Origin: Terriglobia bacterium
Lineage (GTDB): Bacteria > Acidobacteriota > Terriglobia > Terriglobales > Acidobacteriaceae
NCBI GenBank assembly: GCA_020073565.1
Contig: JAIQEY010000012.1
Location: 1 to 64,000, forward strand
Reading direction: 5' to 3'
Length of the DNA: 64,000 bases
The position numbers and the translations under genes are program-made. Every line of letters starts with the position of its first letter. The first letter of the stretch is position 1. Below are positions 36,074 through 44,575 of this stretch, in pieces. The notes under the pieces are model-generated. The model saw nothing but the letters and a program-made list of their open reading frames with translations. It ran no database searches and was not told the DNA's origin.

Positions 36074-36174
36074 GCGGAATCTGTCTATTTTAGCGCACTG
36101 GCGGCGGGTGGCATTGGTCGAGCCATTACCAGCGATAGTCTGATTACGTTGGTAAGGAAAAGCCAATTCCTATT

Positions 36175-36322
36175 GTCATCCTGAGCGGGCCTGAATTTCG
36201 TGATGCGAAATTCAGGCGGAGTCGAAGGATCTCTACTCTCGCCCGATGCGTTGTGTCATCGACAAAGCGGGAGGTGGCTCTGGATGCAGGTAGGGGTCCT
36301 TCGACTCCGCGCTCAGGATGAC
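36175..36322. repeat. Long imperfect palindrome
   Basis: GTCATCCTGAGCGGG opens the unit and its reverse complement CGCGCTCAGGATGAC closes it; inside, CGGAGTCGAAGGATC pairs with GGTCCTTCGACTCCG, and GAATTTCGTGATGCGAAATTC is an inner hairpin. It fills the gap between a regulator and a methyltransferase. Confidence 0.6.
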
Positions 36323-36377
36323 CTTGTTGAAATTTGCGATTGGGCGAGGTACTACCGTAGTGAGTAAGATACGCTGC

Positions 36378-37094
36378 ATGAGTGCGTCGCCGTCCGAAGA
36401 ACGCCCGGTGTTTGATCGATATGCCGAGCAATACGATCAATTTCTGAACCACGCGCTCTCCGTAACGGGGGAAGACAAAGACTTTTACGCGGCCGCGAGA
36501 GTGCGCTGGATGACGAAATGCTTGCATGAACGGGGAGTGAGCCCGTCGTCAGCGCTTGACTTCGGATGCGGAGTCGGCGCGACGGCTGCGCTTCTGCTGT
36601 CGGAACTGAAATGCGCGACCGTGACTGGGGTGGACATCTCCCCCCAAGCAGTTGAGTATGCGAGGCAAACGCAGTCGAGCCCGCAAATCCAATTCTCCCT
36701 GTTTCAGGACTTCCGTCCGCGCGGTGACCTTGACTGTGCATACTGCAATGGCGTGTTTCATCACATTCCGCTGGCGGAAAGACAGGGCGCGCTCAGGCTG
36801 GTTCGAGACGCGCTGCATCCCGGAGGGATCTTTGCGTTGTGGGAGAACAATCCGTGGAATCCTGGTACGCAGTACGTGATGTCACGCTGCGCGTTCGATG
36901 ACGATGCAGTGAAAATCTCTCCGGCCTCAGCGCGGCGGATGGTGTGCGAAGCCGGATTCCGCGTACTGCAAACGGACTTTCTGTTTTACTTCCCGAAACC
37001 GCTGGCGGCGTTGCGCCTGCTTGAACGCTTCCTGCATAAGATCCCTCTGGGCGGCCAGTACCAGGTGCTTTGCCAGAAGCCGATCGAGGGATAA
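36378..37094 (+). CDS. SAM-dependent class I methyltransferase
   Basis: A methyltransferase of about 238 residues. SALDFGCGVGATAALL is the glycine-rich SAM-binding motif I, VTGVDISPQAVEYA the acidic strand 2, and CNGVFHHIPLAERQGALRLV the motif after strand 4 typical of Methyltransf_11/25. The start at 36378 is chosen for likeness to family lengths; a GTG at 36360 is possible. The substrate is unknown. Its neighbours are a response regulator and a glycosyltransferase, which suggests envelope or lipid modification but does not prove it. Confidence 0.82.
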   Translation: MSASPSEERPVFDRYAEQYDQFLNHALSVTGEDKDFYAAARVRWMTKCLHERGVSPSSALDFGCGVGATAALLLSELKCATVTGVDISPQAVEYARQTQSSPQIQFSLFQDFRPRGDLDCAYCNGVFHHIPLAERQGALRLVRDALHPGGIFALWENNPWNPGTQYVMSRCAFDDDAVKISPASARRMVCEAGFRVLQTDFLFYFPKPLAALRLLERFLHKIPLGGQYQVLCQKPIEG

Positions 37095-37118
37095 CCCCGC
37101 CGGTTGTCGCACGCGGAC

Positions 37119-38315
37119 TTACTTTCGCCGCAACCCGAGGATGCTCAAGAAGAAGCTGGAGAGCACGATTTCTATCCCCAGCGTGAACAACACGATCGTG
37201 CTCGCCACCACGCGCACCACACGGGTCGGGTCGAGTGGGCCGAAGTTGTGGATGTGCCACACGAACAACGAATAGAACCCCAGCCCGGCCCCAGCCGTCA
37301 TCAACAACCCGCCCATTACAAGGCCGGTTTCGAGAGTGAAGTAACGAAACAGCCAAGTCACGCGCGCGTCCTCTGGCATGAGCTTTTCGGTGACGGCAAA
37401 AACTTTCGTGAGCACGGAGAACGCGACCGCCTTAAAGCCGATCAGGATCGCCATGACGGCGTAGAGCAGGGTATGAATATCGATGGTGGCGGACCCGAGG
37501 CGGCGCGGTCCGGGCAGGAGCCACAACGTCAACGCCGTCCCGCCGGCCATAAGCGCCAGGCCGGGGTAGAGGAACGACCAGCGCGGGCTGTACATCATCA
37601 GGAAACGCAGATGGCGCCAGCCGTCGCGCCAACTTCGCAAATGAGGGGCGCGACCGCGGCGGTCGGGAGAGAGAGTGGTTGGAACCTCAGCGATCTTCAT
37701 ACCGAACAACGACGCCTTCACAACCATCTCGCTGGCGAACTCCATCCCTGTGGTCTGCAGATCCATGCGGCGGTAGGCTTCGAGCGGGAAGCCGCGCAGT
37801 CCGCAGTGAAAGTCCCCACAGGGCGCGTGAAAAAAAAGACGCCCTACAAAGCTTAAGACGGGATTGCCGAGGTAGCGGTGTAGAAAGGGCATGGCGCCTT
37901 CGCGCACGCCTCCCAGAAACCGGTTACCGATCACAAGGTCGTTGCCTGCGCGCAGCTTTTCGAGAAACCGGGGAATGTCGCCAAAATCGTAACTGCAATC
38001 GGCGTCACCCATAATCACGTAGCGGCCACGCGCCGCGGCGATCCCGCCCATCAGGGCACTGCCGTACCCCCTGGCCGCGACGGGCACAACCCGGGTGCCG
38101 AGCGAAGTTGCGATTTCCGCAGAGCCGTCCGTGCTGCCGTTATCCGCTACGATGATTTCAGCGCTGATCGCATGGGCGCGAGCGGTTTGCTGGATCTGAG
38201 CAATACAGGTCGCGAGCGTGCGCGCCTCGTTGAGGCAGGGCAGAACGACCGAAAGCTCAGGCCCGGATTGGGGTTCGGCGCTCTGAGTCTGGTTTCCCGA
38301 GGCAATCGACGACAT
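37119..38315 (-). CDS. Family 2 glycosyltransferase with membrane domain
   Basis: A GT2 enzyme of 398 residues from the ATG at 38315; the frame above it lacks family residues. LSVVLPCLNEARTLATCI opens the GT-A domain; IIVADNGSTDGSAEIA and YVIMGDADCSYDF give the nucleotide and metal sites. The middle (GFPLEAYRRMDLQTTGMEF) fits DPM1-like dolichol/undecaprenyl-phosphate transferases. The C-terminal third has about four transmembrane helices (FLYPGLALMAGGTALTLWLL; LVMGGLLMTAGAGLGFYSLF; ASTIVLFTLGIEIVLSSFFL). It would load a sugar onto a polyprenyl phosphate. GalE is encoded divergently 115 bases away. Confidence 0.85.
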   Translation of the reverse strand: MSSIASGNQTQSAEPQSGPELSVVLPCLNEARTLATCIAQIQQTARAHAISAEIIVADNGSTDGSAEIATSLGTRVVPVAARGYGSALMGGIAAARGRYVIMGDADCSYDFGDIPRFLEKLRAGNDLVIGNRFLGGVREGAMPFLHRYLGNPVLSFVGRLFFHAPCGDFHCGLRGFPLEAYRRMDLQTTGMEFASEMVVKASLFGMKIAEVPTTLSPDRRGRAPHLRSWRDGWRHLRFLMMYSPRWSFLYPGLALMAGGTALTLWLLPGPRRLGSATIDIHTLLYAVMAILIGFKAVAFSVLTKVFAVTEKLMPEDARVTWLFRYFTLETGLVMGGLLMTAGAGLGFYSLFVWHIHNFGPLDPTRVVRVVASTIVLFTLGIEIVLSSFFLSILGLRRK

Positions 38316-38429
38316 CGCTCGCGGCTCCGCTGGTTCTGATTGAAAATGGAAATCATGGTACTTGCAAGTTATGTTTCTGTCCTGCTCCAATAGCGAAGCT
38401 GCACAAATGATAGAGCGAGGTGGTGCCCG

Positions 38430-39404
38430 TTGGCCGTTCTGGTAGTTGGCGGAGCAGGATACATCGGCAGCCATGCGGCCCGCGCGCTGCGGCGAGCCGG
38501 GTACGAGGTCATTCTGTATGACAATCTCTCAACCGGCTACCAGCGCCTGGCACAGGGTTTCGAACTGATCATTGGCGACATCGCCGACGAAGCGAAGTTG
38601 CGACCGGCGCTGGCGCGCGTGGATGGGGTTATGCACTTCGCGGCTCATGCCTATGTGGGCGAGTCGGTCCAGAATCCGCGCAAGTATTTCCGGAACAATG
38701 TAGAAGCGGCGCTCAGCCTGCTCAATGACACGCTGGATGCCGGCATCCGCCGGTTTGTGTTTTCCTCCACCTGTGCGGTGTACGGCGTTCCAGGCAAGAT
38801 TCCGATCACCGAGGAAACGCCGCGCGAACCGGTGAACCCCTACGGCGCGTCCAAACTTTTCTTTGAGCACGCGCTGGAGGCCTACAGCCGCGCGTATGGC
38901 CTGCGCTCAGCCCGGCTGCGCTATTTCAATGCCGCGGGAGCGGATGAAAGCGGCGAGATCGGCGAGCTTCATGATCCCGAGACCCACCTGATCCCGCTGG
39001 CGCTTGCGGCCGCGGCGCCGGGCAGCGCGCAGCTTCAGGTGTTTGGGTCTGACTACCCGACTCCCGACGGCACGTGCGTTCGCGATTACATCCACGTGAA
39101 TGATCTTGCCGACGCGCACGTTCGGGCGCTGCAGCATCTGGAGAACGGGGGCGATTCGCTGGCGTTGAATCTCGGCACCGGCCGGGGACATTCGGTTCTG
39201 GAAGTGATCCGCGCTGCGGAAGCCGCCACCGGGCGTCCGGTTCGCCGCACCATGTCACCTCGGCGGCCGGGCGATCCGCCTGTTCTGGTGGCCGACGTTG
39301 CGCAATCGCAAAAATTACTGGGGTGGCAGGCGACTCGCACGCTGAGGGAAATTGTTTCCAGCGCCTGGGTGTGGTTGCAGAAGGTGTCGAGCCGCTCCAG
39401 TTGA
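38430..39404 (+). CDS. galE: UDP-glucose 4-epimerase
   Basis: An extended SDR of 324 residues with the full GalE pattern: NAD loop GGAGYIGSH at the N-terminus, FAAHAYVGESV, SSTCAVYG with the catalytic Ser/Thr, and PYGASK with the Tyr/Lys pair, followed by LRYFNAAGAD and TCVRDYIHVNDLADAH. It interconverts UDP-glucose and UDP-galactose in the cytoplasm and can feed UDP-sugar to the divergent glycosyltransferase or the MGDG synthase-like enzyme. The start is TTG at 38430, four codons before the nucleotide loop. Confidence 0.92.
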   Translation: MAVLVVGGAGYIGSHAARALRRAGYEVILYDNLSTGYQRLAQGFELIIGDIADEAKLRPALARVDGVMHFAAHAYVGESVQNPRKYFRNNVEAALSLLNDTLDAGIRRFVFSSTCAVYGVPGKIPITEETPREPVNPYGASKLFFEHALEAYSRAYGLRSARLRYFNAAGADESGEIGELHDPETHLIPLALAAAAPGSAQLQVFGSDYPTPDGTCVRDYIHVNDLADAHVRALQHLENGGDSLALNLGTGRGHSVLEVIRAAEAATGRPVRRTMSPRRPGDPPVLVADVAQSQKLLGWQATRTLREIVSSAWVWLQKVSSRSS

Positions 39405-39426
39405 GCGGCGCGGGCACGGTTGGTTC

Positions 39427-40452
39427 TTACCCGGGATTCGACAAGGCCGAGCGTTGGGATTTTTCCTCGTACATGTTGCGGTCGGCTAGATCAAGGACCT
39501 CATCGAGCGTTTTGCCGTCGGTCCACTCCGCCGTGCCGATACTGAGGCTGACCGTGAAGTCATCCAGACTGCTCGACTGATTCCACTCATTGAGGAAAAC
39601 CTGAATCCGGTTTACTACGGTGTCGGCGCCGGCGGCGTTGGTATTTGACAGTGCGATCAGGAATTCGTCGCCTCCGTAGCGAATGGCAGCATCGGTACCT
39701 CGGATCGAGCCCTTGAGCAACGTGGCGATTTCGGTTAGGACAAAGTCTCCGGTCAGGTGGCCGAATTGAGTATTGACCTGTTTGAAATGGTCCAGGTCCA
39801 CCAGCAAAAATGTGAGTGGGTGGCCGAGGCGCTTTGCCTGCCCGATGAAGCGGCCAGCCAATTCCTCGAGCGAACGTCGATTGTAGATTTCCGTCAGCGG
39901 ATCGGTAAATGACTGGAGGCGAATCAGTTCGTTCTGCATCGCCGTCGAGATCATCCTCTGTCGTAACTGCCGGAACTCGATGCGGCGGGTTACGAGGTAG
40001 GTGTTGGCCAGGATCAACAGCACGAGCAGACCGCACGCCAGCTGTTTCGATACCGTGATCTCAAAATGCAGATCGCCGGACTTCATGAAGGCGGCGGGCA
40101 GCAGGACGGCCAGCAGCCCTAGTCCGACCAGGACCCCGGTGGCCGTGACAATCATCCACAACTCCCAGTCGCGCTTGTCCAGTTTTCTGAGTTCCCGGTT
40201 GACATTGGCCAGAACGCTGTCGGAATCATGGCCAGAGCGAAGAGAACTTGTTGCAGGCTGCTCGAAAGAACGAGTTCGTGGGTGAGGTTCGGAAACGGCT
40301 CGCAGGCTGGTCTCCAGCCTGCGCTTTTCCTGGAAGAGAGTTACGAATTCTTCAGCATGCCCGGCGCCAGGGGACACCGCGGACAGTTCTTCCAGGCGTT
40401 GGCTCAGTGTGCGAAGCCGGTGTTGCAGTTCAGGTTGTTGGCCTTCAGGCAT
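39427..40452 (-). CDS. Membrane GGDEF diguanylate cyclase
   Basis: A 341-residue diguanylate cyclase. A polar N-region of about 95 residues, likely coiled coil, precedes two transmembrane helices (about 98-122 and 137-156). The GGDEF domain starts near residue 180 (DPLTEIYNRRSLEEL), with the intact active site GGDEF at 260-264 and an allosteric I-site RGTD at 251-254. It should make c-di-GMP from GTP and be product-inhibited. Only a short loop separates the helices, so it has no periplasmic sensor domain. The PilZ protein at 7.6 kb is a possible effector. Confidence 0.92.
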   Translation of the reverse strand: MPEGQQPELQHRLRTLSQRLEELSAVSPGAGHAEEFVTLFQEKRRLETSLRAVSEPHPRTRSFEQPATSSLRSGHDSDSVLANVNRELRKLDKRDWELWMIVTATGVLVGLGLLAVLLPAAFMKSGDLHFEITVSKQLACGLLVLLILANTYLVTRRIEFRQLRQRMISTAMQNELIRLQSFTDPLTEIYNRRSLEELAGRFIGQAKRLGHPLTFLLVDLDHFKQVNTQFGHLTGDFVLTEIATLLKGSIRGTDAAIRYGGDEFLIALSNTNAAGADTVVNRIQVFLNEWNQSSSLDDFTVSLSIGTAEWTDGKTLDEVLDLADRNMYEEKSQRSALSNPG

Positions 40453-40855
40453 AGCCTAGTCGGCCCCGCGAAGACGCAGCCCCATCGCAGGAGTCTACCG
40501 TGGCACGATCGTCGCTGGAACGTTACGAGGGTAATGGGCTGCCCAGCCGTCGGACGCTGCGAGCTTTTGGGCAATTCCTGGGTGTGATCCTCATCACATG
40601 CACCTGTGATTAGGCATGCTGTCGCAGGTCTCCTTACCCGGTAACGTTCCGAGGGTGGAGATGGCGGTCCGCCCGAGAGTTTGGCGGGTCAAAATCCGCC
40701 AAGTGTGCGGGGAAAGCCCGGTATTCCCGGGTCGAGCCGGGGGAGGCACGACTGCAAGCTGTTGAAAATAGTGGGGATCACCATCGATTTCAAGAACGCA
40801 CCCTTGGCATTTCGTGTGCTTCAAGGAAGCGCGGAATGTAAGGAGAAAACGACGC
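40453..40855. other. Divergent intergenic region
   Basis: A 403-base gene-free gap between the diguanylate cyclase and the TPR genes. It contains the CRP/FNR-like site at 40,583, two copies of AACGTT-CGAGGGT (near 40,525 and 40,645) and GC-rich short dyads at 40,670-40,750 (TTGGCGGGTCAAAATCCGCCAA; CCCGGTATTCCCGGG). It may fold as a structured leader, but I match no riboswitch class. Confidence 0.45.
40583..40598. promoter_or_regulatory. CRP/FNR-type operator TGTGATCCTCATCACA
   Basis: A perfect palindrome with the exact CRP half-sites TGTGA and TCACA. The core TGTGATCCTCATCAC recurs unchanged at 52,841. It lies 258 bases before the first TPR gene and 131 bases before the diguanylate cyclase start. 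Confidence 0.6.
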
Positions 40856-41491
40856 ATGCCCGATGAAACAGCACCGTCCGGGTCAGTTTGGCAGGCGAGA
40901 CAGGTGTATGGGATGGCCGTTGTTTGCCTGCTGGTAGGCTTGGCCATCGGCTACCTTTTTCGGGGCTCGCAATCTTCCGTGCCACCTGTGCCGCAGGCGA
41001 GCGTCACTCGACCGGCCGCCATCGCAGGCGCGATGGGGCAGCTGCCCGGCCTCGAGCAGATGAAGCTGATGGCCGACAAGAAAGCCGAGCCTTTGCTTGC
41101 GAAGCTGAAGAGCGATCCGAACAACAGTGGCCTCCTGCTGCAGGTCGGGAACATTTACAAAGCCACGCACCAGTTCAAGGACGCGATCGGCTACTACGAC
41201 CGGGCGTTGAAAGCGGATTCGAAGAACATTCTGGCTCGCAACGAAATGGCGTCTTGCCTGTACTACACCGGAGACGTGGACGGTGCGCTGGCCCAGTTGG
41301 AGCAGTCGATCAAAGACGATCCCAAAAATGCGGACGCGCTGTTCAATCTCGGTGTGATCAAGTTCGATGCAAAGAAAGATGCCAAGGGAGCAGTCGCAGC
41401 ATGGCAGCAACTGCTGAAATCGAATCCTGAACTCGACTCGCACAAGAAGGCCGAGGTCCGGAAGGCGATTGCCGGCGCCAGCAAAGGCTGA
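40856..41491 (+). CDS. TM-anchored TPR protein, paralogue 1
   Basis: A 211-residue protein from the ATG at 40856 (AAGGAG twelve bases upstream). One N-terminal helix (VYGMAVVCLLVGLAIGYLF) is followed by RGSQSS, a Pro-rich linker, and three to four TPR units (LLLQVGNIYKATHQFKDAIG; ARNEMASCLYYTGDVDGALA; ALFNLGVIKFDAKKDAKGAV). The architecture is that of the CcmH/NrfG (CycH) C-terminal domain, which holds apocytochrome c for haem attachment. It is one of a tandem pair next to the cytochrome cluster, so a chaperone role there is plausible, by inference. Confidence 0.75.
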   Translation: MPDETAPSGSVWQARQVYGMAVVCLLVGLAIGYLFRGSQSSVPPVPQASVTRPAAIAGAMGQLPGLEQMKLMADKKAEPLLAKLKSDPNNSGLLLQVGNIYKATHQFKDAIGYYDRALKADSKNILARNEMASCLYYTGDVDGALAQLEQSIKDDPKNADALFNLGVIKFDAKKDAKGAVAAWQQLLKSNPELDSHKKAEVRKAIAGASKG

Positions 41492-41524
41492 CATAAGAAT
41501 TCGAGTTGGAGGGGTAGGACAGAC

Positions 41525-42205
41525 ATGTCTCAGAACGAAAATACATCTTCGACGCAACCATGGACCAGTGTCCAGGCTTACACTCTGGCCGTGCTCTGCC
41601 TGCTTTTGGGCATTGCCGGTGGCTGGTTGATCCGTGGGTCGCAAGCCCGAGGACCGGAGAGCGGGGTCTCAAATACCGCCGCCGCGGTGCCCGGAGGGGG
41701 CAGTTCAGGCGCGGAGGCCCAGCCAACCGCGGACCAGATGAAGAAGATGGCCGACACCCAGGCTGCTCCGCTGCTCGCGAAGTTGCCGGCGGATCCGAAC
41801 AATCCGGAACTGCTGGCCAACATCGCCAATATCTACTACGATACCCAGCAATATCCCACGGCGATTGACTTTTACCAGCGCTCGCTCAAGGTGCAGCCTT
41901 CGAACGTTGGCGTACGCACGGACATGGCAACTGCCTACTGGTATAGCGGCAACGCGGACGGCGCCATCGCGGAGTTCAACCAGGTCCTCTCCACTCAGCC
42001 CAGCAGTGCGAACGCGCTCTTCAATCTGGGAATCGTGAAGTGGCAGGGCAAGATGGATGTGGAGGGCGCGGTCGCGGTGTGGCAAAAGCTGCTGGACACG
42101 AATCCAACCTACGAAGGCAAGGAAAAAGTTCAGCAACTGATCGCCCAGGTCAGAAAGCACAAAGATTTGAAGCCAGGAACACCCGCCAAACCATTGGCGG
42201 AATGA
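41525..42205 (+). CDS. TM-anchored TPR protein, paralogue 2
   Basis: A 226-residue paralogue of the preceding gene, 33 bases downstream with its own GGAGGGG ribosome site. The helix AYTLAVLCLLLGIAGGWLI and the following RGSQA are shared, as are the TPR units (LLANIANIYYDTQQYPTAID; VRTDMATAYWYSGNADGAIA; ALFNLGIVKWQGKMDVEGAV). The two copies differ mostly in the linker and in the tail, so they are likely an old tandem duplication. The role is as for paralogue 1. Confidence 0.75.
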   Translation: MSQNENTSSTQPWTSVQAYTLAVLCLLLGIAGGWLIRGSQARGPESGVSNTAAAVPGGGSSGAEAQPTADQMKKMADTQAAPLLAKLPADPNNPELLANIANIYYDTQQYPTAIDFYQRSLKVQPSNVGVRTDMATAYWYSGNADGAIAEFNQVLSTQPSSANALFNLGIVKWQGKMDVEGAVAVWQKLLDTNPTYEGKEKVQQLIAQVRKHKDLKPGTPAKPLAE

Positions 42206-42697
42206 GCGGATCGGAAGATCTGCGAAGACCGGCTGGCGGTGGTGTTCTCCCGCACCCGGATCTCTCAATAGCCTGGAGCGATAGAATAAGGCACCGGAGT
42301 CGACGAGCGAGGCAGCAAGCTTCCGGACACCCTTTTTCCCGGGGCCAACCCGAAGCCTGACGACATGCCTCCGGGCTTCCTGGCGCATCTGATGGGCATT
42401 CTGGGACACGTTTCGACCGCGAGTTTGGGGTTTCGCGGCCTTCTCTGGTGTCCTCGCAACTATATCTATACGATATAGTTTTGTAAGTTATTGATTTTAG
42501 GCAAAGGCAATTGAAGCGCCGCGCTCCGGCTGCTCGCCTTCCTGGCCACTCCCACTCACCGGTTCTTCAGAATCTCTCATCCCCACGGAGTTTGGCGGCT
42601 CAATGCCGGATTTCAGTCTCACTTCTCGGACCAGCGAGCTCTGAGACAGACACACGCGGGACGCGACCTTGCCGTCACCTTCGCCCCGGATCAACTC
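42206..42697. other. Convergent intergenic region
   Basis: About 490 bases between the TPR pair and the 12-haem cytochrome 3' end. I support no gene; short frames on both strands have no ribosome site. It holds the AT-rich palindrome at 42,458. No obvious intrinsic terminator for either side is present. Confidence 0.4.
42458..42480. promoter_or_regulatory. AT-rich operator-like palindrome
   Basis: AACTATATC-TATAC-GATATAGTT is a perfect 9-base inverted repeat with a 5-base spacer. It is markedly AT-rich in a GC-rich setting. It has the look of a PadR- or Rrf2-type operator, but no regulator gene follows on either strand. Confidence 0.5.
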
Positions 42698-44575
42698 TCA
42701 TTTCTTCAGGACGCCGCCCACGTGGCCGAGCGCGACACTGCCACTCGAATCGTGCGCGGCGTTGTGGCAAGTCAGTGTGCAGGTGTTCGAGCCTCGGTTG
42801 TAGGAGACGGGAGAACCTCCATTCGGGCCAACCACCTTTGCGTCGAAGCTGATCAGCCGCTGCCCGGAGGAATTGGAACTGCTGCTTCCGACACCGTGCG
42901 CCGTGTGGCAGGCGGAGCAACTGAAACCAGCGTTGATATGCCGCCCGTGCTCGGCAAAGCTGGCGTTCTGGATGATGTTGGAGAGGTCGTGACACTTCCC
43001 GCACAGCGCATAAGGACCGTTCGCGCTGAGGTCGGGAGTCGGGAACAGGTTGGTGATCAATTGACCCGGCGCGGGAGCCTGGCTGAATTCATAGCGGCGT
43101 TCGAGGATGTGGTCCCACTTCGATCCATGGGGGCCGACGGGGCCGGCGCCTCCGAATTCGCGGTTGTCGTCGCTGTTGTGGCAATCGGTGCAGAAAATGC
43201 GAGTTCCCATCGGGCGGGTCTGAACCTCGCCGCGGATATCCCACATGGCCGTCAGCAGGCTGGGCTGCGAGATACCGGCAGCGTCCCGCATAACCGGATG
43301 AACCGAGATTGCCGTGGCGCCGAATTGCGCGATGAGGTTCAAGGGATCGCCCACAACCCCCGCGCGCGTTGGCAAGTATCCGTACTCCGGGAGAATCTGC
43401 TTGCCGGAGCTATTGCCGTGGCAGCGCAGGCAAGTTTCGAATTGCCTGGTGGCTGGCCCGGTGAGACTGGAACCGTCCGCGGCGACGCCGGTCGCTCCAT
43501 TCTGCGAAGGACGAATGTCGGGAGGGGAGCTAAATGCCATCACCTGATTGGAGGCATGGGGGTTGTGGCAATCGGCGCAGGTCGCGTGGCGATTCTCATT
43601 CAGAACGACGGGTTCCCCGGGGGTATGCGCATTGCTCCCGATCGCGAAGGGGTGGCCCTTCTTGGCGAATTCGGAGAAAACGTCCGGGACAGGCTGAAGG
43701 AGTGCATTGCTGCCGTTGTGGCAAACGATACAGCTCTGGCTCGTGTTGTCGATGTTCGGGACGGCAGGGACGGGGTTGTGCAGCAAGCCAACGCCGCCAG
43801 CGTTGTGCGAAGAGTGACAGGACAAACATGCGAACTCTGCCACGGTCGAGTATCCGCCCAGCCCTGAACTCGGGTTGACTACCGCGGGCGAGGTGGCGTG
43901 GATGCTGGTGGTCCACTGCGACAGAGGGTTGCTGATGGCGTTCACAATGCGCGGCGTGGTCTCGTGGCAGGAAAGACATAGACCGCCCTTGAGGTTGTCA
44001 CGCACCAGGAAGTTCGTCGACTTCTTATCAAGGGCCTGGTTATGTGGATTGTGACAACTGCTGCACTCGACGTTGCCCTGGATGAGCTTTACCGAATGGG
44101 TCGAATCGGCGGTTGTACCCGTCGCCGCGAGACTCTGCACCAGGTGCGCGGCATCCTTCAGTGGGAGTTTCATGCTGAACGGATGAGACGTCTCCAGGTG
44201 CGGGAGCAGCGCGTTGGTCATCGGCTGCGACATGGCGATGGGACCGTAAGGAACCATCTGGCCGGGCGCTACCGTTCCATCGTGACAGCTGAGGCAAAGC
44301 GAACTGGCATCGCCCAAAGTTGGTTGCACCGTTGTGTTCTGAAATGTGTCGCTGGAATATAGCTGCGTGTAGGTCTGAGTGGAGAATGTTTGGCTCCAGA
44401 GAGGCCCCTTGCTCACACCGGAGTGGGGCGCGTGGCAATACAGGCAGGCGGCGGACATGGCGCCCCGGACCGGGGAGGCTGTGGTTGAGAGATCATGCAC
44501 GCCCAGGATGTCTCCCGATTGTGCCGCAGCCCGGCACGCAAACCACAGGACCCATGCGAAAAGAATTCGTTTCAC
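42698..44575 (-). CDS. Multihaem cytochrome c, 12 haem sites
   Basis: A 625-residue exported cytochrome with signal (ILFAWVLWFACRAAAQ). I count eleven CxxCH motifs in order (CLYCH, CLSCH, CSSCH, CLSCH, CLSCH, CIVCH, CADCH, CLRCH, CTDCH, CGKCH, CSACH) and one CTLTCH (CX3CH) near the C-terminus. Many are followed by xPH or NPH, giving distal ligands, as in the doubled CxxCH family. It starts with a GTG that overlaps the stop of the upstream NHL gene by four bases. It is the last gene of the seven-gene cluster and may be the surface-exposed or periplasmic electron carrier. Confidence 0.88.
   Translation of the reverse strand: MKRILFAWVLWFACRAAAQSGDILGVHDLSTTASPVRGAMSAACLYCHAPHSGVSKGPLWSQTFSTQTYTQLYSSDTFQNTTVQPTLGDASSLCLSCHDGTVAPGQMVPYGPIAMSQPMTNALLPHLETSHPFSMKLPLKDAAHLVQSLAATGTTADSTHSVKLIQGNVECSSCHNPHNQALDKKSTNFLVRDNLKGGLCLSCHETTPRIVNAISNPLSQWTTSIHATSPAVVNPSSGLGGYSTVAEFACLSCHSSHNAGGVGLLHNPVPAVPNIDNTSQSCIVCHNGSNALLQPVPDVFSEFAKKGHPFAIGSNAHTPGEPVVLNENRHATCADCHNPHASNQVMAFSSPPDIRPSQNGATGVAADGSSLTGPATRQFETCLRCHGNSSGKQILPEYGYLPTRAGVVGDPLNLIAQFGATAISVHPVMRDAAGISQPSLLTAMWDIRGEVQTRPMGTRIFCTDCHNSDDNREFGGAGPVGPHGSKWDHILERRYEFSQAPAPGQLITNLFPTPDLSANGPYALCGKCHDLSNIIQNASFAEHGRHINAGFSCSACHTAHGVGSSSSNSSGQRLISFDAKVVGPNGGSPVSYNRGSNTCTLTCHNAAHDSSGSVALGHVGGVLKK

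Noticed and set aside
40640-40760. GC-rich dyads possibly forming a riboswitch before the TPR genes
   Set aside because: Several short hairpins exist and one phrase recurs in the repeat cluster near 10,600, so a dispersed repeat is the simpler reading.
42497-42694. 65-codon minus-strand frame between the cytochrome and the palindrome
   Set aside because: Low-complexity peptide, no ribosome site, no family likeness; probably chance.
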